64,000 nt of DNA from CALXQW01 sp031553045 (GTDB taxonomy: Bacteria > Verrucomicrobiota > Verrucomicrobiia > Opitutales > Intestinicryptomonadaceae). Positions 25,625 through 35,348 of the stretch are shown here, piece after piece. Location: assembly GCA_031553045.1 (NCBI GenBank), contig JAVBLZ010000001.1, positions 186,001 to 250,000 on the forward strand. Reading direction: 5' to 3'. The notes below the pieces were generated by a model. That model was not told the DNA's origin. It made no database searches and saw only the letters and a program-made list of their open reading frames with translations. Made by a program: the position numbers and the translations under genes. Numbering within the stretch: position 1 is the first letter of the stretch; the number at the start of each line of letters is the position of its first letter.

Positions 25625-26339
25625 TTTGAGCATAGAAAGAAAAATTGAAATTCTCTCAGAACGCATAAGCGTTGAGCGTAAATCAAAATTTTTACACGCT
25701 CTCAACAACCGCACACGCCGCCTGACGGTGGTTTTGGAAGACATCTTCCAACCTCACAATATATCGGCGGTAATGCGCAGTTGCGATGCTTTCGGCATTC
25801 AAGATGTCCACATTCTAGAAAGCAGATATATTTCTGAAATGAGCCCGCAGGTAGATTTGGGCGTCTCAAAATGGTTGGATGTTTACAAGTATAGGACGCC
25901 TGAAGCCAGAGGAGAAAAGCGCGGCTTGAAAAAAATGAACGAGCTTTCAGAAACTGGCGTGAAAAATGTGCAAGACACCCTTAATAATTTAAAATCTAAA
26001 GGTTACGTTTTAGCCGCAGCAACCCTGCAAGAAAGCGCAATGTCATTGGATGACATACCTCTGGATAAACCTCTTGCAATTATGATAGGCACGGAACTTA
26101 CGGGTTTAAGCCAAACTGCGCAAAATCTTTCAGACGTACAATTTTCCTTCCCGATGCTGGGCTTTGCGCAAAGCTTTAATTTGTCGGTATTTACCGCAAT
26201 ATGTTTAACATCCCTTACAAAACGTTTGAGGCAAAACGACATTTGGAAACTCTCTGAAATTGAAAAAAAAGAGCTTCTCTTAAACTGGCTCAGCAAAAGT
26301 GTGAGTTGCGCCGATGAAATTCTTAAACTTGAAATTTAA
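25617..26339 (+). CDS. trmH: tRNA (guanosine-2'-O)-methyltransferase, SpoU family
   Basis: The 240-residue protein has the three SpoU/TrmH knot motifs: motif 1 NISAVMRSCDAFG, motif 2 AIMIGTELTGLS, and motif 3 QSFNLSVFTAI. The N-terminal helix RKIEILSERIS and the first part RRLTVVLEDIFQPHN are like TrmH, which methylates G18 of tRNA. It starts inside the last codons of dus. A secreted transglutaminase-like gene follows 33 bases later. Confidence 0.9.
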   Translation: MSDLSIERKIEILSERISVERKSKFLHALNNRTRRLTVVLEDIFQPHNISAVMRSCDAFGIQDVHILESRYISEMSPQVDLGVSKWLDVYKYRTPEARGEKRGLKKMNELSETGVKNVQDTLNNLKSKGYVLAAATLQESAMSLDDIPLDKPLAIMIGTELTGLSQTAQNLSDVQFSFPMLGFAQSFNLSVFTAICLTSLTKRLRQNDIWKLSEIEKKELLLNWLSKSVSCADEILKLEI

Positions 26340-26372
26340 GATGTACTCGCTAGCATTACCACAGCTTTTGTT

Positions 26373-28037
26373 ATGAAAAAATACTCACTTATAGTTGGAA
26401 TGTTGTCTTTTGCCGCCTTTCTTTGCGCCCAAGAAAAGCCCAAATTTGATGAAGCAAGCGCCTTATCTTTTTTTGAAAATTACAATCAAGATTCAAAGGA
26501 AGGTCTATACAAACTTTCGCTTGAAGAATATGATTCAAACAAACTGAAAAGTGCCGTAATAAATTTGTTTTATGCGCAAATTTTAGACTTGCTTGAACAA
26601 CACTCAAAAGATTCCCCTAAAGAATTTAAAGCTGCATTGCTTTTAAAACCTGAAAATTTGGAAGAATTTTTGACGCTCTTGCAAGCTCAAGATAAGCTTC
26701 CAAAAGTTTTTTCCATACTTGAAGCTTGCTGGCAAACAGACCCTCAGGCTTTCAAATCCTACACAAATTTGGCAATGGCAATAGCCATTGTCTTTGACGA
26801 TGAACCGCCCTCAAGCTGGCCTCACAGGCAAGTTTCAGAGGAACTTCTGCCGCGAAAACTTAAAGACCCTACTGAGGCTTTTAAGATGTGGATTGAATTT
26901 AGAAAAAAGGGCCGCCTGCTTTTTGCACCAGAAAAACTTTCAATAGAGGAGTTGAAATTTGTGGTAAGTTCAATATCTTCCGACGAAGATAAAGTGTGGG
27001 CGCAACAAAGCGTGGCTGTGAGTTTGTCAAACTTCCCCAAGACCTACTCATCCGTCTCCTACGACCACGCAAGGCTGGACAACAAACAATATGATTGGAT
27101 ATGGGCTAATTACCGCCTTAAAACCATAAAAGAAAAAGGCGGAATTTGTGTTGATCAGGCTTATTTTGCATCTGAAGTTGCAAAAGCCAAAGGCGTGCCG
27201 GCTTTCATTTTAAGCGGGGCGGGCACGGATGCGTCTCATGCATGGTGCGCATATATGCTGCGCAGTGGGTCGTGGAATTTTGAGGTTGGCAGATATGAAG
27301 AAGCGCGCTTCGTAACCGGAGAAACATTAGACCCTCAAACATGGATGAAAATTTCCGACGGCATTTTGGAAGGCATGAGAGAAAATTTTAGAAGCTCGCA
27401 AAAGTATAAGGACAATATTTACCACACGCATTTTGCAAAATATTTCATAAACCAAGGAGATTTTGCAAAGGCGCAAAGCTCAATAGAAAAAGCAAACAAA
27501 TCAGACCCCAGAAACGACGAGGCGTGGCGGCTTTTAATTTACTGCCTTGAATCTCAAAAGAAAAATGATGATGAAATAAACGCCGCCTATCTTTCAGCAA
27601 TGAAGGTCTTTGCGAATTATCCCGACATTGATTCTTATTACAGACTAAAAATGATTGAGAGATATTCCAATGAGAATAAAAAAACCGACGCAAAAAAAGT
27701 GTCGTCTCTCATAATTGCCAGATGCAAATCTAAAAGGCCTGATATCTCAATGAAGTTTGCAAGAATAGAAATTTCTCTGGACATAAAAAACGGAACTAAT
27801 GCCGAAATTTATTCTTCATACAGAAGCATGCTAAACACCTTTCTCAAAGAGGGCAATATGGCGTTTAGATATTTAACCATACCTGTCTTGGAAGAGCTTG
27901 TGGCGGCAGACAAATTTGATGCCGCAAAAGAAATTATGAAAATTACTTGGAAAGCCTTAAAGCCCGCCAAAGATTCAATAGTTTATCAGTACCTCTCAAA
28001 TGCCGATAGTTGGCTTGAAAGAGTGTCGGCAAAGTAG
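26373..28037 (+). CDS. secreted transglutaminase-like protein with TPR repeats
   Basis: The 554-residue protein begins with the signal peptide MKKYSLIVGMLSFAAFLCAQ. The central part has a transglutaminase-core arrangement: the cysteine in GGICVDQAYFASEVAKAKG, the histidine in TDASHAWCAYM and an acidic residue after the NFEVGRY segment. Helical repeats resembling TPRs follow (FINQGDFAKAQSSIEKANK, then others). Members of this superfamily are thiol proteases or cross-linking enzymes; the substrate is unknown. It is the last gene of the GH97-to-trmH run and converges on dprA with only 3 bases between them. Confidence 0.7.
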   Translation: MKKYSLIVGMLSFAAFLCAQEKPKFDEASALSFFENYNQDSKEGLYKLSLEEYDSNKLKSAVINLFYAQILDLLEQHSKDSPKEFKAALLLKPENLEEFLTLLQAQDKLPKVFSILEACWQTDPQAFKSYTNLAMAIAIVFDDEPPSSWPHRQVSEELLPRKLKDPTEAFKMWIEFRKKGRLLFAPEKLSIEELKFVVSSISSDEDKVWAQQSVAVSLSNFPKTYSSVSYDHARLDNKQYDWIWANYRLKTIKEKGGICVDQAYFASEVAKAKGVPAFILSGAGTDASHAWCAYMLRSGSWNFEVGRYEEARFVTGETLDPQTWMKISDGILEGMRENFRSSQKYKDNIYHTHFAKYFINQGDFAKAQSSIEKANKSDPRNDEAWRLLIYCLESQKKNDDEINAAYLSAMKVFANYPDIDSYYRLKMIERYSNENKKTDAKKVSSLIIARCKSKRPDISMKFARIEISLDIKNGTNAEIYSSYRSMLNTFLKEGNMAFRYLTIPVLEELVAADKFDAAKEIMKITWKALKPAKDSIVYQYLSNADSWLERVSAK

Positions 28038-28040
28038 TTT

Positions 28041-29171
28041 CTAAAACCTTTTTTCATACCTGCCGTCAGGACGCCTTGAGATAAGTTTTTTGAGCTCAAG
28101 CATTGTAAGAGACGCCATAACCGCACCTATCTTTAGCCCCGTAAGATGAGCCAAATCTGCGCTGTTGAGGGCTTCGCCATTTTGCAAAAATTTGTATGCA
28201 AGCTTTTCGTCGGCGGGCAATGTGTCTGCAAGATTTGCAGAGCCCTCCTCTGACGATTTTTTGTCGCAAGAGGTGTTAAAATCAAAATTTAATTGCCCTG
28301 AAAATTTTAAAGTTTCAAGCACGTCTTCAACGCTTGTAATGAGGGTTGCGCCGTCTCTAATCAAATCATGACAACCCTTGCTGGAAGGCTGGTCTATGCG
28401 CCCCGGAACTGCAAAAACTTCCTTGCCATATTCTGCTGCAAGCCTAGCGGTTATCATACTGCCGCCCTTAGAGTCCGACTCTACAACAATAGTAGCCAAA
28501 CTCAAACCTGCAATGATTCTGTTTCTGATTGGAAACGTCTGCTTGTCTGCACGCATACCAAGCGGGAATTCCGAAATCGCCAAACCTTTGTCCAAAATCT
28601 TTTTATATATGTCTATATTTTCCGGCGGATACACAATATCCACACCGCAACCGAAGACGGCGGTAGTCATACCGCCGCAGTCCAATGCGCCTTGATGTGC
28701 GGCAGAGTCAATCCCCCTTGCCATTCCGCTAATAACATTAAAGCCCGATGCCGCAAAAGCCTCGCCAAACTTTCTGGCAACGCTCTGCCCATAAATACTG
28801 CATTTGCGGCTGCCTATTATAGAAATTGCCGGTTTTGAAAAATCCAATTTTCCAAGAGAATATAAACCCAAAGGTTTGTCTGGAATATTTTTTAGCATAG
28901 CCGGATACTCAGCATCTTCACAGCAAATATAAGAGCCGCCCCTTGCCTCCAAATTTTGGCAGATTTTCTCAATATCCACAGCATCTCTGGCGTCAACAAT
29001 GCCTTGGGCGATTTTGTCTCCAATTCTGTCAACCTGCATCAAAGCGCTTTTTGATGCCTTCAACACTTCTTCGGGAGAGCCAAAAAAATCCACCAATCGC
29101 AGACCCGTTATAGCCCCCACTTCAGGCAGCAGCGATAAAAACATATACGACTTTGCCTTTGAACTAACCAC
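28041..29171 (-). CDS. dprA: DNA processing protein DprA/Smf
   Basis: The 376-residue protein protects incoming single-stranded DNA and loads RecA in natural transformation. The Rossmann-like core shows GSRKCSIYGQ, VISGMARGIDSAAHQGAL, the GCGVDIVYPPEN segment, FPIRNRIIAGLS and VVESDSKGGSMITA. A C-terminal winged-helix domain (LNSADLAHLTGLKIGAVMASL) is present. The start appears to be GTG at 29171, overlapping the end of nnr by 8 bases; an ATG at 29144 is an alternative. It is the last gene of the trkA-to-dprA run. No other competence genes are in the window. Confidence 0.94.
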   Translation of the reverse strand: MVSSKAKSYMFLSLLPEVGAITGLRLVDFFGSPEEVLKASKSALMQVDRIGDKIAQGIVDARDAVDIEKICQNLEARGGSYICCEDAEYPAMLKNIPDKPLGLYSLGKLDFSKPAISIIGSRKCSIYGQSVARKFGEAFAASGFNVISGMARGIDSAAHQGALDCGGMTTAVFGCGVDIVYPPENIDIYKKILDKGLAISEFPLGMRADKQTFPIRNRIIAGLSLATIVVESDSKGGSMITARLAAEYGKEVFAVPGRIDQPSSKGCHDLIRDGATLITSVEDVLETLKFSGQLNFDFNTSCDKKSSEEGSANLADTLPADEKLAYKFLQNGEALNSADLAHLTGLKIGAVMASLTMLELKKLISRRPDGRYEKRF

Positions 29172-30690
29172 AAAGAGCCTCCCTCAAAAATTCGTCGGCG
29201 ATTTCTTTTGTGGATACGGCGGTAACGCCGCATTTTTTTGCCGCCGCTTCCGCCGCCAAGCCCAACCAATAAGACGCCAAACACGCCGAATCAAAAGCGC
29301 TTAAAGACAAATCTTTGCGTGCAAACAATCCGCCAGCAAGCCCGGCTAAAATATCCCCGCTTCCACCCCGTGAAAGTATTGCGCTTCCGCTGGTAATTCT
29401 GGCAATTCTCTCGCCGTCTGAAACGTTTGAAATATGCCCTTTAAGCAAGGTTGCAACCTGCTTTGAAATTTTGAGCAAATGTGCGTCGTCAGCTTTAGAA
29501 GCAAGACGCAAAAATTCACCAGCATGAGGAGTTATTAGCGCATTTTTTCTGCCTGAAATTTTTTCAAAAATGTTTGGAGAAATTGCGTCCGCATCCAAAA
29601 CAAGATTTGCTTTTGAGTTTGATAAAACTTCCGCAATAAGCGCATTTGCCTCAGCAGATTTTGTCATGCCCGACCCCGCAAGCACACAAGTTTCAGCGCC
29701 CATAAACTTTTTATACACGCCAAATGTTTCCAAAGACAAAGCCCCAAATTCGTCTTCAGGGCAGGGTATCCATATTGCCGAAGGCTCAGCCGCAGCAAAA
29801 CTTGGCGTCAAACTTTCCGGCGCAAAGACGCTCACCAAACCCACGCCCGTTTTAAGCGCAGCCTTAACATTCAGCAAAAGTGCGCCGGAATAAATTTTTG
29901 AACCGCCAAAAATAAACAAGTGCCCGTAACTGCGCTTGTCTGAAATTGGGTTACGCAGGGCGTTTAAAAAATCTAAAGCAGAATTTTTCATCACAAACTC
30001 ATTTTTATCGCAAAATGAATTTGCCTCAAAAAAACCCAAATCCAAATAGCGCACCAAGCCGACGCACTCAGCATTTTGCGGCTCAAACAGAGCTTTTTTG
30101 GCGGCACCGGTAGCGTATGTAACATCGGCAATAAATGCGTTTTCTTCAGGAACTATGCCACTAGCAATGCCGCTAGGAACATCTATTGAAATTTTTACTT
30201 TTGCCGAGAGCGCATTTGCCCCAAGCAAAATTTCAGAATAGTTTTTACGAAACGGCGGCACAAAATTAAAACCCAACAAACCGTCTATTATTACGTCAAA
30301 ATTTACGGCGGAAAACTTTTTTAGGTCTGAATTTATATGCAAATTTTTATCCAAATTTTGCAATGCAATTAAAGCCCTGCGCGTAAGCGGTTTCAGACTT
30401 TTTTCATTGGCGATGCACAGATATATTTGCGCATCTAAAAAAACTTTTTGTTTGAGATACGCAAGCATCACAAGTGCGTCCGCACCGTTATGCCCTGAGC
30501 CTATAACGCCAAGCAAGTTCGGCTTTGAAACTTTTTTTAATATGTGAGAAAACTCCTGAGCAAAGTTTTTTGCGCAAGCTTCACCCGCCGAAACAATCGC
30601 AGAATATGTCAAACCCTCATCGCCCTTAAAAAGCTTTTCTTCAAGAGTGGAAGTTTCAGACGCAGTTAAAACTGGATGCAAAAAATTCAT
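29164..30690 (-). CDS. nnr: bifunctional NAD(P)H-hydrate epimerase / ADP-dependent dehydratase
   Basis: The 508-residue protein repairs hydrated NADH and NADPH. The N-terminal YjeF domain (epimerase) has VIGSGHNGADALVMLAYL and FDVIIDGLLG. The C-terminal ribokinase-like dehydratase domain has LFIFGGSKIYSGA, NLVLDADAI, LITPHAGEF and GSAILSRGGSGDILAGLAGG. Both active halves look complete. Its start overlaps acpS by 4 bases and its end overlaps dprA by 8 bases. Confidence 0.94.
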   Translation of the reverse strand: MNFLHPVLTASETSTLEEKLFKGDEGLTYSAIVSAGEACAKNFAQEFSHILKKVSKPNLLGVIGSGHNGADALVMLAYLKQKVFLDAQIYLCIANEKSLKPLTRRALIALQNLDKNLHINSDLKKFSAVNFDVIIDGLLGFNFVPPFRKNYSEILLGANALSAKVKISIDVPSGIASGIVPEENAFIADVTYATGAAKKALFEPQNAECVGLVRYLDLGFFEANSFCDKNEFVMKNSALDFLNALRNPISDKRSYGHLFIFGGSKIYSGALLLNVKAALKTGVGLVSVFAPESLTPSFAAAEPSAIWIPCPEDEFGALSLETFGVYKKFMGAETCVLAGSGMTKSAEANALIAEVLSNSKANLVLDADAISPNIFEKISGRKNALITPHAGEFLRLASKADDAHLLKISKQVATLLKGHISNVSDGERIARITSGSAILSRGGSGDILAGLAGGLFARKDLSLSAFDSACLASYWLGLAAEAAAKKCGVTAVSTKEIADEFLREALCG

Positions 30691-31091
30691 CTTACAACCA
30701 CCGCCATTGCCTGCGCATATTCCTTAATATGCGTAATGCTGATTAAAATATTTTTGCCGCCTATGGAATTTAGGTACTCTTGCGCATCAGAATCTAAAAC
30801 AACATGCGGACAACCCAAAGAATCATTCCTCACAGATATGCCGCTTAAAGAAACTTTGCCGGATATGCCGCAACCCAGAGCCTTTGCAACCGCCTCTTTG
30901 ACGGCAAACCTTGCCGCATAGTGCATTGCCGATGACGCCGATTTTGAGCAATAAGCAATTTCTTCATCAGTATAGGTACGCTCTAAAAATGCCTCGCCGT
31001 GGCGCTCAAGCATAGAGGCTATGCGGGAAACTTCAACAAGGTCTATGCCTATGCCGATTACGTTTGATGTACCTTTAAATACGTCCGACAT
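30687..31091 (-). CDS. acpS: holo-[acyl-carrier-protein] synthase
   Basis: The 134-residue protein transfers 4'-phosphopantetheine from CoA to acyl carrier protein. It has the magnesium-binding IGIGIDLVEVSRIASML, the EEIAYC segment and the second motif AARFAVKEAVAKALGCG, with SITHIKEYAQAMAVV at the end. It starts at the ATG inside TAATG shared with the pdxJ stop, and overlaps nnr by 4 bases. The pdxJ-acpS order is also known from other bacteria. Confidence 0.95.
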   Translation of the reverse strand: MSDVFKGTSNVIGIGIDLVEVSRIASMLERHGEAFLERTYTDEEIAYCSKSASSAMHYAARFAVKEAVAKALGCGISGKVSLSGISVRNDSLGCPHVVLDSDAQEYLNSIGGKNILISITHIKEYAQAMAVVVR

Positions 31092-31837
31092 TATACTTTA
31101 AGAAGGTTTTTCATTTCCGCAACCGCCGCTTCAATGCCTATAAATAGCGCCCTAGAAATTATTGTATGGCCTATGTTAAACTCATTAAAGGGCGCTAAAG
31201 ACACCAAATCAAAAACATTTTCATAGTTTATACCGTGCCCCGCATTTACCTTTAAACCCATGCGCAAAGCGGTTTCGGCGGCTTCACGCAGTTTAAAAAG
31301 CTCCATCTTTTTTTTCATCTTCAAGCTCCATACATTTGCAAATGAGCCCGTATGCAGCTCTATCATCTGAGCGCCGACTTCCGCAGCGAGTTTGACTTGC
31401 TCTAAATCGGGGTCGATAAACAGCGACGTTTCTATATTTTTTTGAGAAAACTTTTCTATCGCCTGCGCTATGGATTTTTTATTTGAAGCAATATTTAAAC
31501 CGCCTTCCGTAGTAACTTCAGCCCTGTTTTCAGGCACGATACAGACATAGTCAGGACGAATTTTTAACGCAATGGCAATCATTTCTTCGGTGCACGCCAT
31601 CTCAAGATTAAATGCGGCGTCCACATTTTTGCGGATGTTGAAAATGTCCGAATCTATGATGTGCCGCCTGTCTTCACGCAGATGCGCTGTTATGGAATCA
31701 GCCCCGCCACGCACTGCCAAAAGCGCAATATCGACAGGATCAGGCTCAACAATTATTTTTGAATTAAGAGTTGCATCTTTGTAGCGAGCCTGTCTGAGCG
31801 TCGCACTGTGATCAATATTTACACCAAGCTTTATCAT
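31091..31837 (-). CDS. pdxJ: pyridoxine 5'-phosphate synthase
   Basis: The 248-residue TIM-barrel enzyme joins 1-deoxyxylulose 5-phosphate with aminoacetone phosphate in the DXP-dependent vitamin B6 route. Signatures are the start KLGVNIDHSATLRQARY, GADSITAHLREDRRHI, LKVNAGHGINYENV and EFNIGHTIISRALF. Its presence implies the pdxA-pdxJ pathway rather than PdxST, although pdxA is not in the window. It lies 2 bases after trkH and overlaps acpS by one base. Confidence 0.97.
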   Translation of the reverse strand: MIKLGVNIDHSATLRQARYKDATLNSKIIVEPDPVDIALLAVRGGADSITAHLREDRRHIIDSDIFNIRKNVDAAFNLEMACTEEMIAIALKIRPDYVCIVPENRAEVTTEGGLNIASNKKSIAQAIEKFSQKNIETSLFIDPDLEQVKLAAEVGAQMIELHTGSFANVWSLKMKKKMELFKLREAAETALRMGLKVNAGHGINYENVFDLVSLAPFNEFNIGHTIISRALFIGIEAAVAEMKNLLKV

Positions 31838-31839
31838 AG

Positions 31840-33318
31840 TTATTGAAATTTTTTCCAGAGTGATGGCATGAACAAAGCCAGAATTGCATAAAATTCAAGA
31901 CGCCCCATTATCATCAAAAGAGAAAGTATGAGCTTTGAAGGCTGCGCCAAAAAACCGTAAGAACTTGCAGGCCCAACCTCTGCCAAACCGGGCCCTATAT
32001 TGGATATGCAAGTTACAACCGCCGACAAACAGCCCGCAAAACTTACATTCCGCTCTATCAGAGAAATTGAGAGCACGCCGAATATTGTTGTGAACATATA
32101 AAGCATTATAAAACTCATCGCCGACGCCATCAAGAGCACGTCTAGAGGCTGACCGTTTAAGCGCATTATCCGCACAACATGGGTTCTGAAAGATTTTTCT
32201 ATGCCCACCAAACTCATCTTAAACGCCACGACAACCCTGATAACTTTTAAGCCGCCACTGGTTGAACCTGAACAGCCGCCTATGAACATGAGGCAAAATA
32301 AAATTACGTGGGCAAGAGGAACCCAAAGGCAATAGTCCGCCGTCATAAAGCCCGTGGATGTCATAATTGAGACCACCTGAAATGCACTTGTCCTAATTGC
32401 GTAATTGACGTTTGAAAAACTCAGCGCATCAGCATTTATCAACACTGAGGCAATAGACAAAGTTGAAAAGCAAAGTATGCCAACATACCAACGCAGCTCT
32501 GTATTGCGCAAGACCGCCCTAAATTTGCCCATTACAAACATCAGAATAACGGAAAAATTTATCCCGCCTATGAACATGAAAAGCGTTACAGTCCACTCTA
32601 TAAGCGGAGAGTTGTAATGAGCAATGCTATTGCTATAAACGCTGAAGCCTCCCGTTGAAACTGTCGCAAACATGTGGCAAAGCGCATCGTAATAATCCAT
32701 GCCGACAAGCTTAAAGGCGACAAAACAGATCGCAGAAATTGCAAGATATAAATAAATTATGCGCAACACGCCAACTTGTATGCGAGAACTGTCGGTCTCA
32801 GAAGGGTTTGTGCCCATTTCATGAGTGTAAATTATTTTACCGCCCGCACCCAAAAAAGAAAGTATCGCAACGAAGAAAATAACAACGCCCATGCCGCCTA
32901 TCCATTGGGTAAAACAACGCCAGAAAAGCAGGCTTTTGGGAATTACATTTAAGTCTGAAAAAACGCTTGCGCCCGTAGTTGTAAGGCCGCTTGAAGACTC
33001 AAAAAAAGCGTCGGCAAATGAGCAGTCTAAAATCAACAAATAAGGCATAGCCCCCAATAAAGCCGAGGCTAGCCAGCCCAAACCAACAACACAAAGCGCC
33101 TCTTTTTTGTAAAGCTTTTTTGAAGCATCCCTATTTGGATAATAAAAACAAGCCGCAAAAAACATGGCAATAGCCATGCAGGTAATCCAAGCGGGCAAAG
33201 CCTCAGCCTCAAAAACCTTTGCGCCATACCACAAACACACGCAAAAACACGCAGCAAAAGCCCCCGCCATAATTGCGAATATCAGTGAAAGCAGTTTGAA
33301 TATCAGAGGGTAGTTCAT
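31840..33318 (-). CDS. trkH: Trk potassium uptake membrane subunit (TrkH/TrkG family)
   Basis: The 492-residue protein has about ten to twelve membrane segments and the four pore-loop regions of the TrkH/KtrB family. Visible parts include SSSGLTTTGASVF, MFATVSTGGFSVY, IMTSTGFMTADY and VTCISNIGPGLAE, each with the selectivity glycine, and MFIGGCSGSTSGGLKV. It imports potassium together with the cytoplasmic gate TrkA, encoded immediately upstream with a 4-base overlap. Confidence 0.96.
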   Translation of the reverse strand: MNYPLIFKLLSLIFAIMAGAFAACFCVCLWYGAKVFEAEALPAWITCMAIAMFFAACFYYPNRDASKKLYKKEALCVVGLGWLASALLGAMPYLLILDCSFADAFFESSSGLTTTGASVFSDLNVIPKSLLFWRCFTQWIGGMGVVIFFVAILSFLGAGGKIIYTHEMGTNPSETDSSRIQVGVLRIIYLYLAISAICFVAFKLVGMDYYDALCHMFATVSTGGFSVYSNSIAHYNSPLIEWTVTLFMFIGGINFSVILMFVMGKFRAVLRNTELRWYVGILCFSTLSIASVLINADALSFSNVNYAIRTSAFQVVSIMTSTGFMTADYCLWVPLAHVILFCLMFIGGCSGSTSGGLKVIRVVVAFKMSLVGIEKSFRTHVVRIMRLNGQPLDVLLMASAMSFIMLYMFTTIFGVLSISLIERNVSFAGCLSAVVTCISNIGPGLAEVGPASSYGFLAQPSKLILSLLMIMGRLEFYAILALFMPSLWKKFQ

Positions 33319-34676
33319 CTTTGCTGGCGCAAAATTTCAACGACGGTTTCAATGTCTGAACGGTTTAAAATCATAATCAATTTATTGTGAACGTTGATTA
33401 TATCATTGGCGCCAGGCACTTTTGCGACGCCGTGATTGTCCATAAGCGCAGCAACTATCGTGCCCCGTGGGAAGGACGCCTCCCTCACAGATTTGCCCGC
33501 AACAGAAGAATTTTCAGGCACATTGACCTCTAGATACACAATGTTGCTGTCTTCAATAGAACCCACCACCGTGTACATTTTGTCGGAAACAACCTTCAGG
33601 ATTTCATTTGCCGTTGCCTTTCTGGGAGAAACCGCAACGTGAATATTCAGATATCCGCTTATGCTGCGCAAGAGATGTTCATAGTCTGGCTTGTTTATGA
33701 CAATCTGAACATTTTTCACGCCCAGCTTTTTAACCTGAAGACTGGTCATGATATTTTCTTCGTCATTTTTTGTACAGGCGATAAAATAATCGGCGTCGGC
33801 GATTTGTTCTTCTTCAATCAGCCTGAGAGAAGTTGCGCTGCCGTGTATCACGGTAACAGAAGGAAACGCCTCAGCAAGTTCTTTGCAGCGCCGCAAATTT
33901 TCCTCCACAATGCGCACCTTGAAACGCTGGTTTGTAAGCCTGCGCACAAGACATATTGCAGTTTCAGTTGCTCCATAAATAACAACCCTGACGGTTGACG
34001 CATAAGCGGTGTTTGTAAAAATCGCCTTCTTTTCAAAAATCTTTTCCGGAGAGCTTATGACCGTCAGCCTGTCGCCGACTTCCAGCACGGTATCGGCAGT
34101 GGTAAGTATATGCTCTTTGCCTTTTTGTATGTAACCTATCCTTATATCTGAAGGCAAAAGCAAATCTTTGAGCTTTTTGCCCACAACTTTTGCGCCGGAA
34201 ATAATTTCTATCTGTTGTACTTCAACCTGCCCTCTGGCAAAATTTTCAAGGGTTACCCTTTCAGGGTTACGTATGCTCTTGGCGATTTCTACAGAAGTAA
34301 GCGCCTCAGGATTCAAGAGCGTATTTATGCCAAAATGCTCCTGATAATTGACTATGGAATTGTCCGTATAAACTTCATCATGAATGCGGGCTATGGTGTA
34401 TTTTGCGCCCATATTCTTTGCCAAAGCGCAGGCGACCATGTTCACTTGGTCAAAGGGGGTCATTGCCAAAAAATAATCGCAAGACTCAATATTTGCGAGC
34501 TTGAGGAACTTTGCCTCCGCCCCGTTACCCCGTATCACACGCACATCAAGATGGTCTTCAATTTCGTCGGCGACATTGTTAAAAGACTCAATGAGTGTAA
34601 CGTCATGGTCTGCATCACTCAAAACCTGAGATAGATAAGAGCCAACCTCCCCCGCTCCGACAATAATTATTTTCAT
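33315..34676 (-). CDS. trkA: Trk potassium transporter regulatory subunit
   Basis: The 453-residue protein is a double TrkA: two NAD-binding RCK domains (first MKIIIVGAGEVGSYLSQVL, second VRVVIYGATETAICLVRRL) each followed by a TrkA-C domain. In the second Rossmann motif the usual G-x-G-x-x-G is weaker (GATETA). It binds nucleotides and gates TrkH. It is the first gene of a six-gene run to dprA and is divergent from purE. Confidence 0.95.
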   Translation of the reverse strand: MKIIIVGAGEVGSYLSQVLSDADHDVTLIESFNNVADEIEDHLDVRVIRGNGAEAKFLKLANIESCDYFLAMTPFDQVNMVACALAKNMGAKYTIARIHDEVYTDNSIVNYQEHFGINTLLNPEALTSVEIAKSIRNPERVTLENFARGQVEVQQIEIISGAKVVGKKLKDLLLPSDIRIGYIQKGKEHILTTADTVLEVGDRLTVISSPEKIFEKKAIFTNTAYASTVRVVIYGATETAICLVRRLTNQRFKVRIVEENLRRCKELAEAFPSVTVIHGSATSLRLIEEEQIADADYFIACTKNDEENIMTSLQVKKLGVKNVQIVINKPDYEHLLRSISGYLNIHVAVSPRKATANEILKVVSDKMYTVVGSIEDSNIVYLEVNVPENSSVAGKSVREASFPRGTIVAALMDNHGVAKVPGANDIINVHNKLIMILNRSDIETVVEILRQQR

Positions 34677-34792
34677 GATTAAAAATTACCTCTAAAGCTA
34701 GCAGACTTTAAGCCTTTCTAAAAGCTTTTTTTTGCTGCCTAAAATACAATTAGCTTGCCTAAAAAAAAGCTTTTTTTAGAACTTATTTTACT

Positions 34793-35296
34793 ATGGCAAA
34801 AAGCACTGCAAAAAAACCTTTGGTGAGCATAATAATGGGAAGCATAAGCGATTGGGAAACCATGAAGCACTGCGCCGAAGCGCTAGACAAATTTGGAGTT
34901 CCGTATGAGCGCAATGTGGCAAGCGCACACCGCACCCCTGAAAAAGCTATGCAGATTGCCACAAGCGCAAAAAAAAGAGGCGTAAAAATATTTATAGCCG
35001 CCGCCGGTGGCGCAGCGCATTTGGCGGGTGTTATTGCGGCGCACACAAGTTTGCCTGTCTTGGGCGTACCCATGAAAGGCTGGGCTTTGGACGGTTTAGA
35101 CTCTTTGCTTTCAACCGTCATGATGCCAAGGGGCATACCCGTACCAACGCTTGCAATAGGTAAAGCGGGGGCGGCAAATGCGGCAATCACTGCCCTGCAA
35201 ATACTCGCCCTTTCTATGCCGGACTACGAAAAACAAATTGAAAAATTCCGCAAAGAACAAACTGAAGAAGTTTTAAAAATAAAATTCCCCGACTGA
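34793..35296 (+). CDS. purE: N5-carboxyaminoimidazole ribonucleotide mutase
   Basis: The 167-residue protein acts in purine synthesis, rearranging N5-CAIR to CAIR. Landmarks are SIIMGSISDWETMKHC, the histidine in SAHRTPEKA, AAAGGAAHLAGVIAA and GIPVPTLAIGKAGAANAA. The serine in GSISDW fits a class I PurE that depends on PurK, which is not seen here. The preceding 110-base divergent region holds near-palindromic A/T tracts around AAAAGCTTTTT, but I could not place a promoter with confidence. Confidence 0.96.
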   Translation: MAKSTAKKPLVSIIMGSISDWETMKHCAEALDKFGVPYERNVASAHRTPEKAMQIATSAKKRGVKIFIAAAGGAAHLAGVIAAHTSLPVLGVPMKGWALDGLDSLLSTVMMPRGIPVPTLAIGKAGAANAAITALQILALSMPDYEKQIEKFRKEQTEEVLKIKFPD

Positions 35297-35348
35297 TTTA
35301 AAGCCTGTCTTTAGACAATCTAAAACTTCACCGCTTATTATTGCTTAC

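Noticed and set aside
34719..34780. Operator-like A/T palindromes between trkA and purE
   Set aside because: AAAAGCTTTTT-type tracts occur twice but are simple low-complexity sequence in an AT-rich divergent region; I saw nothing more specific.
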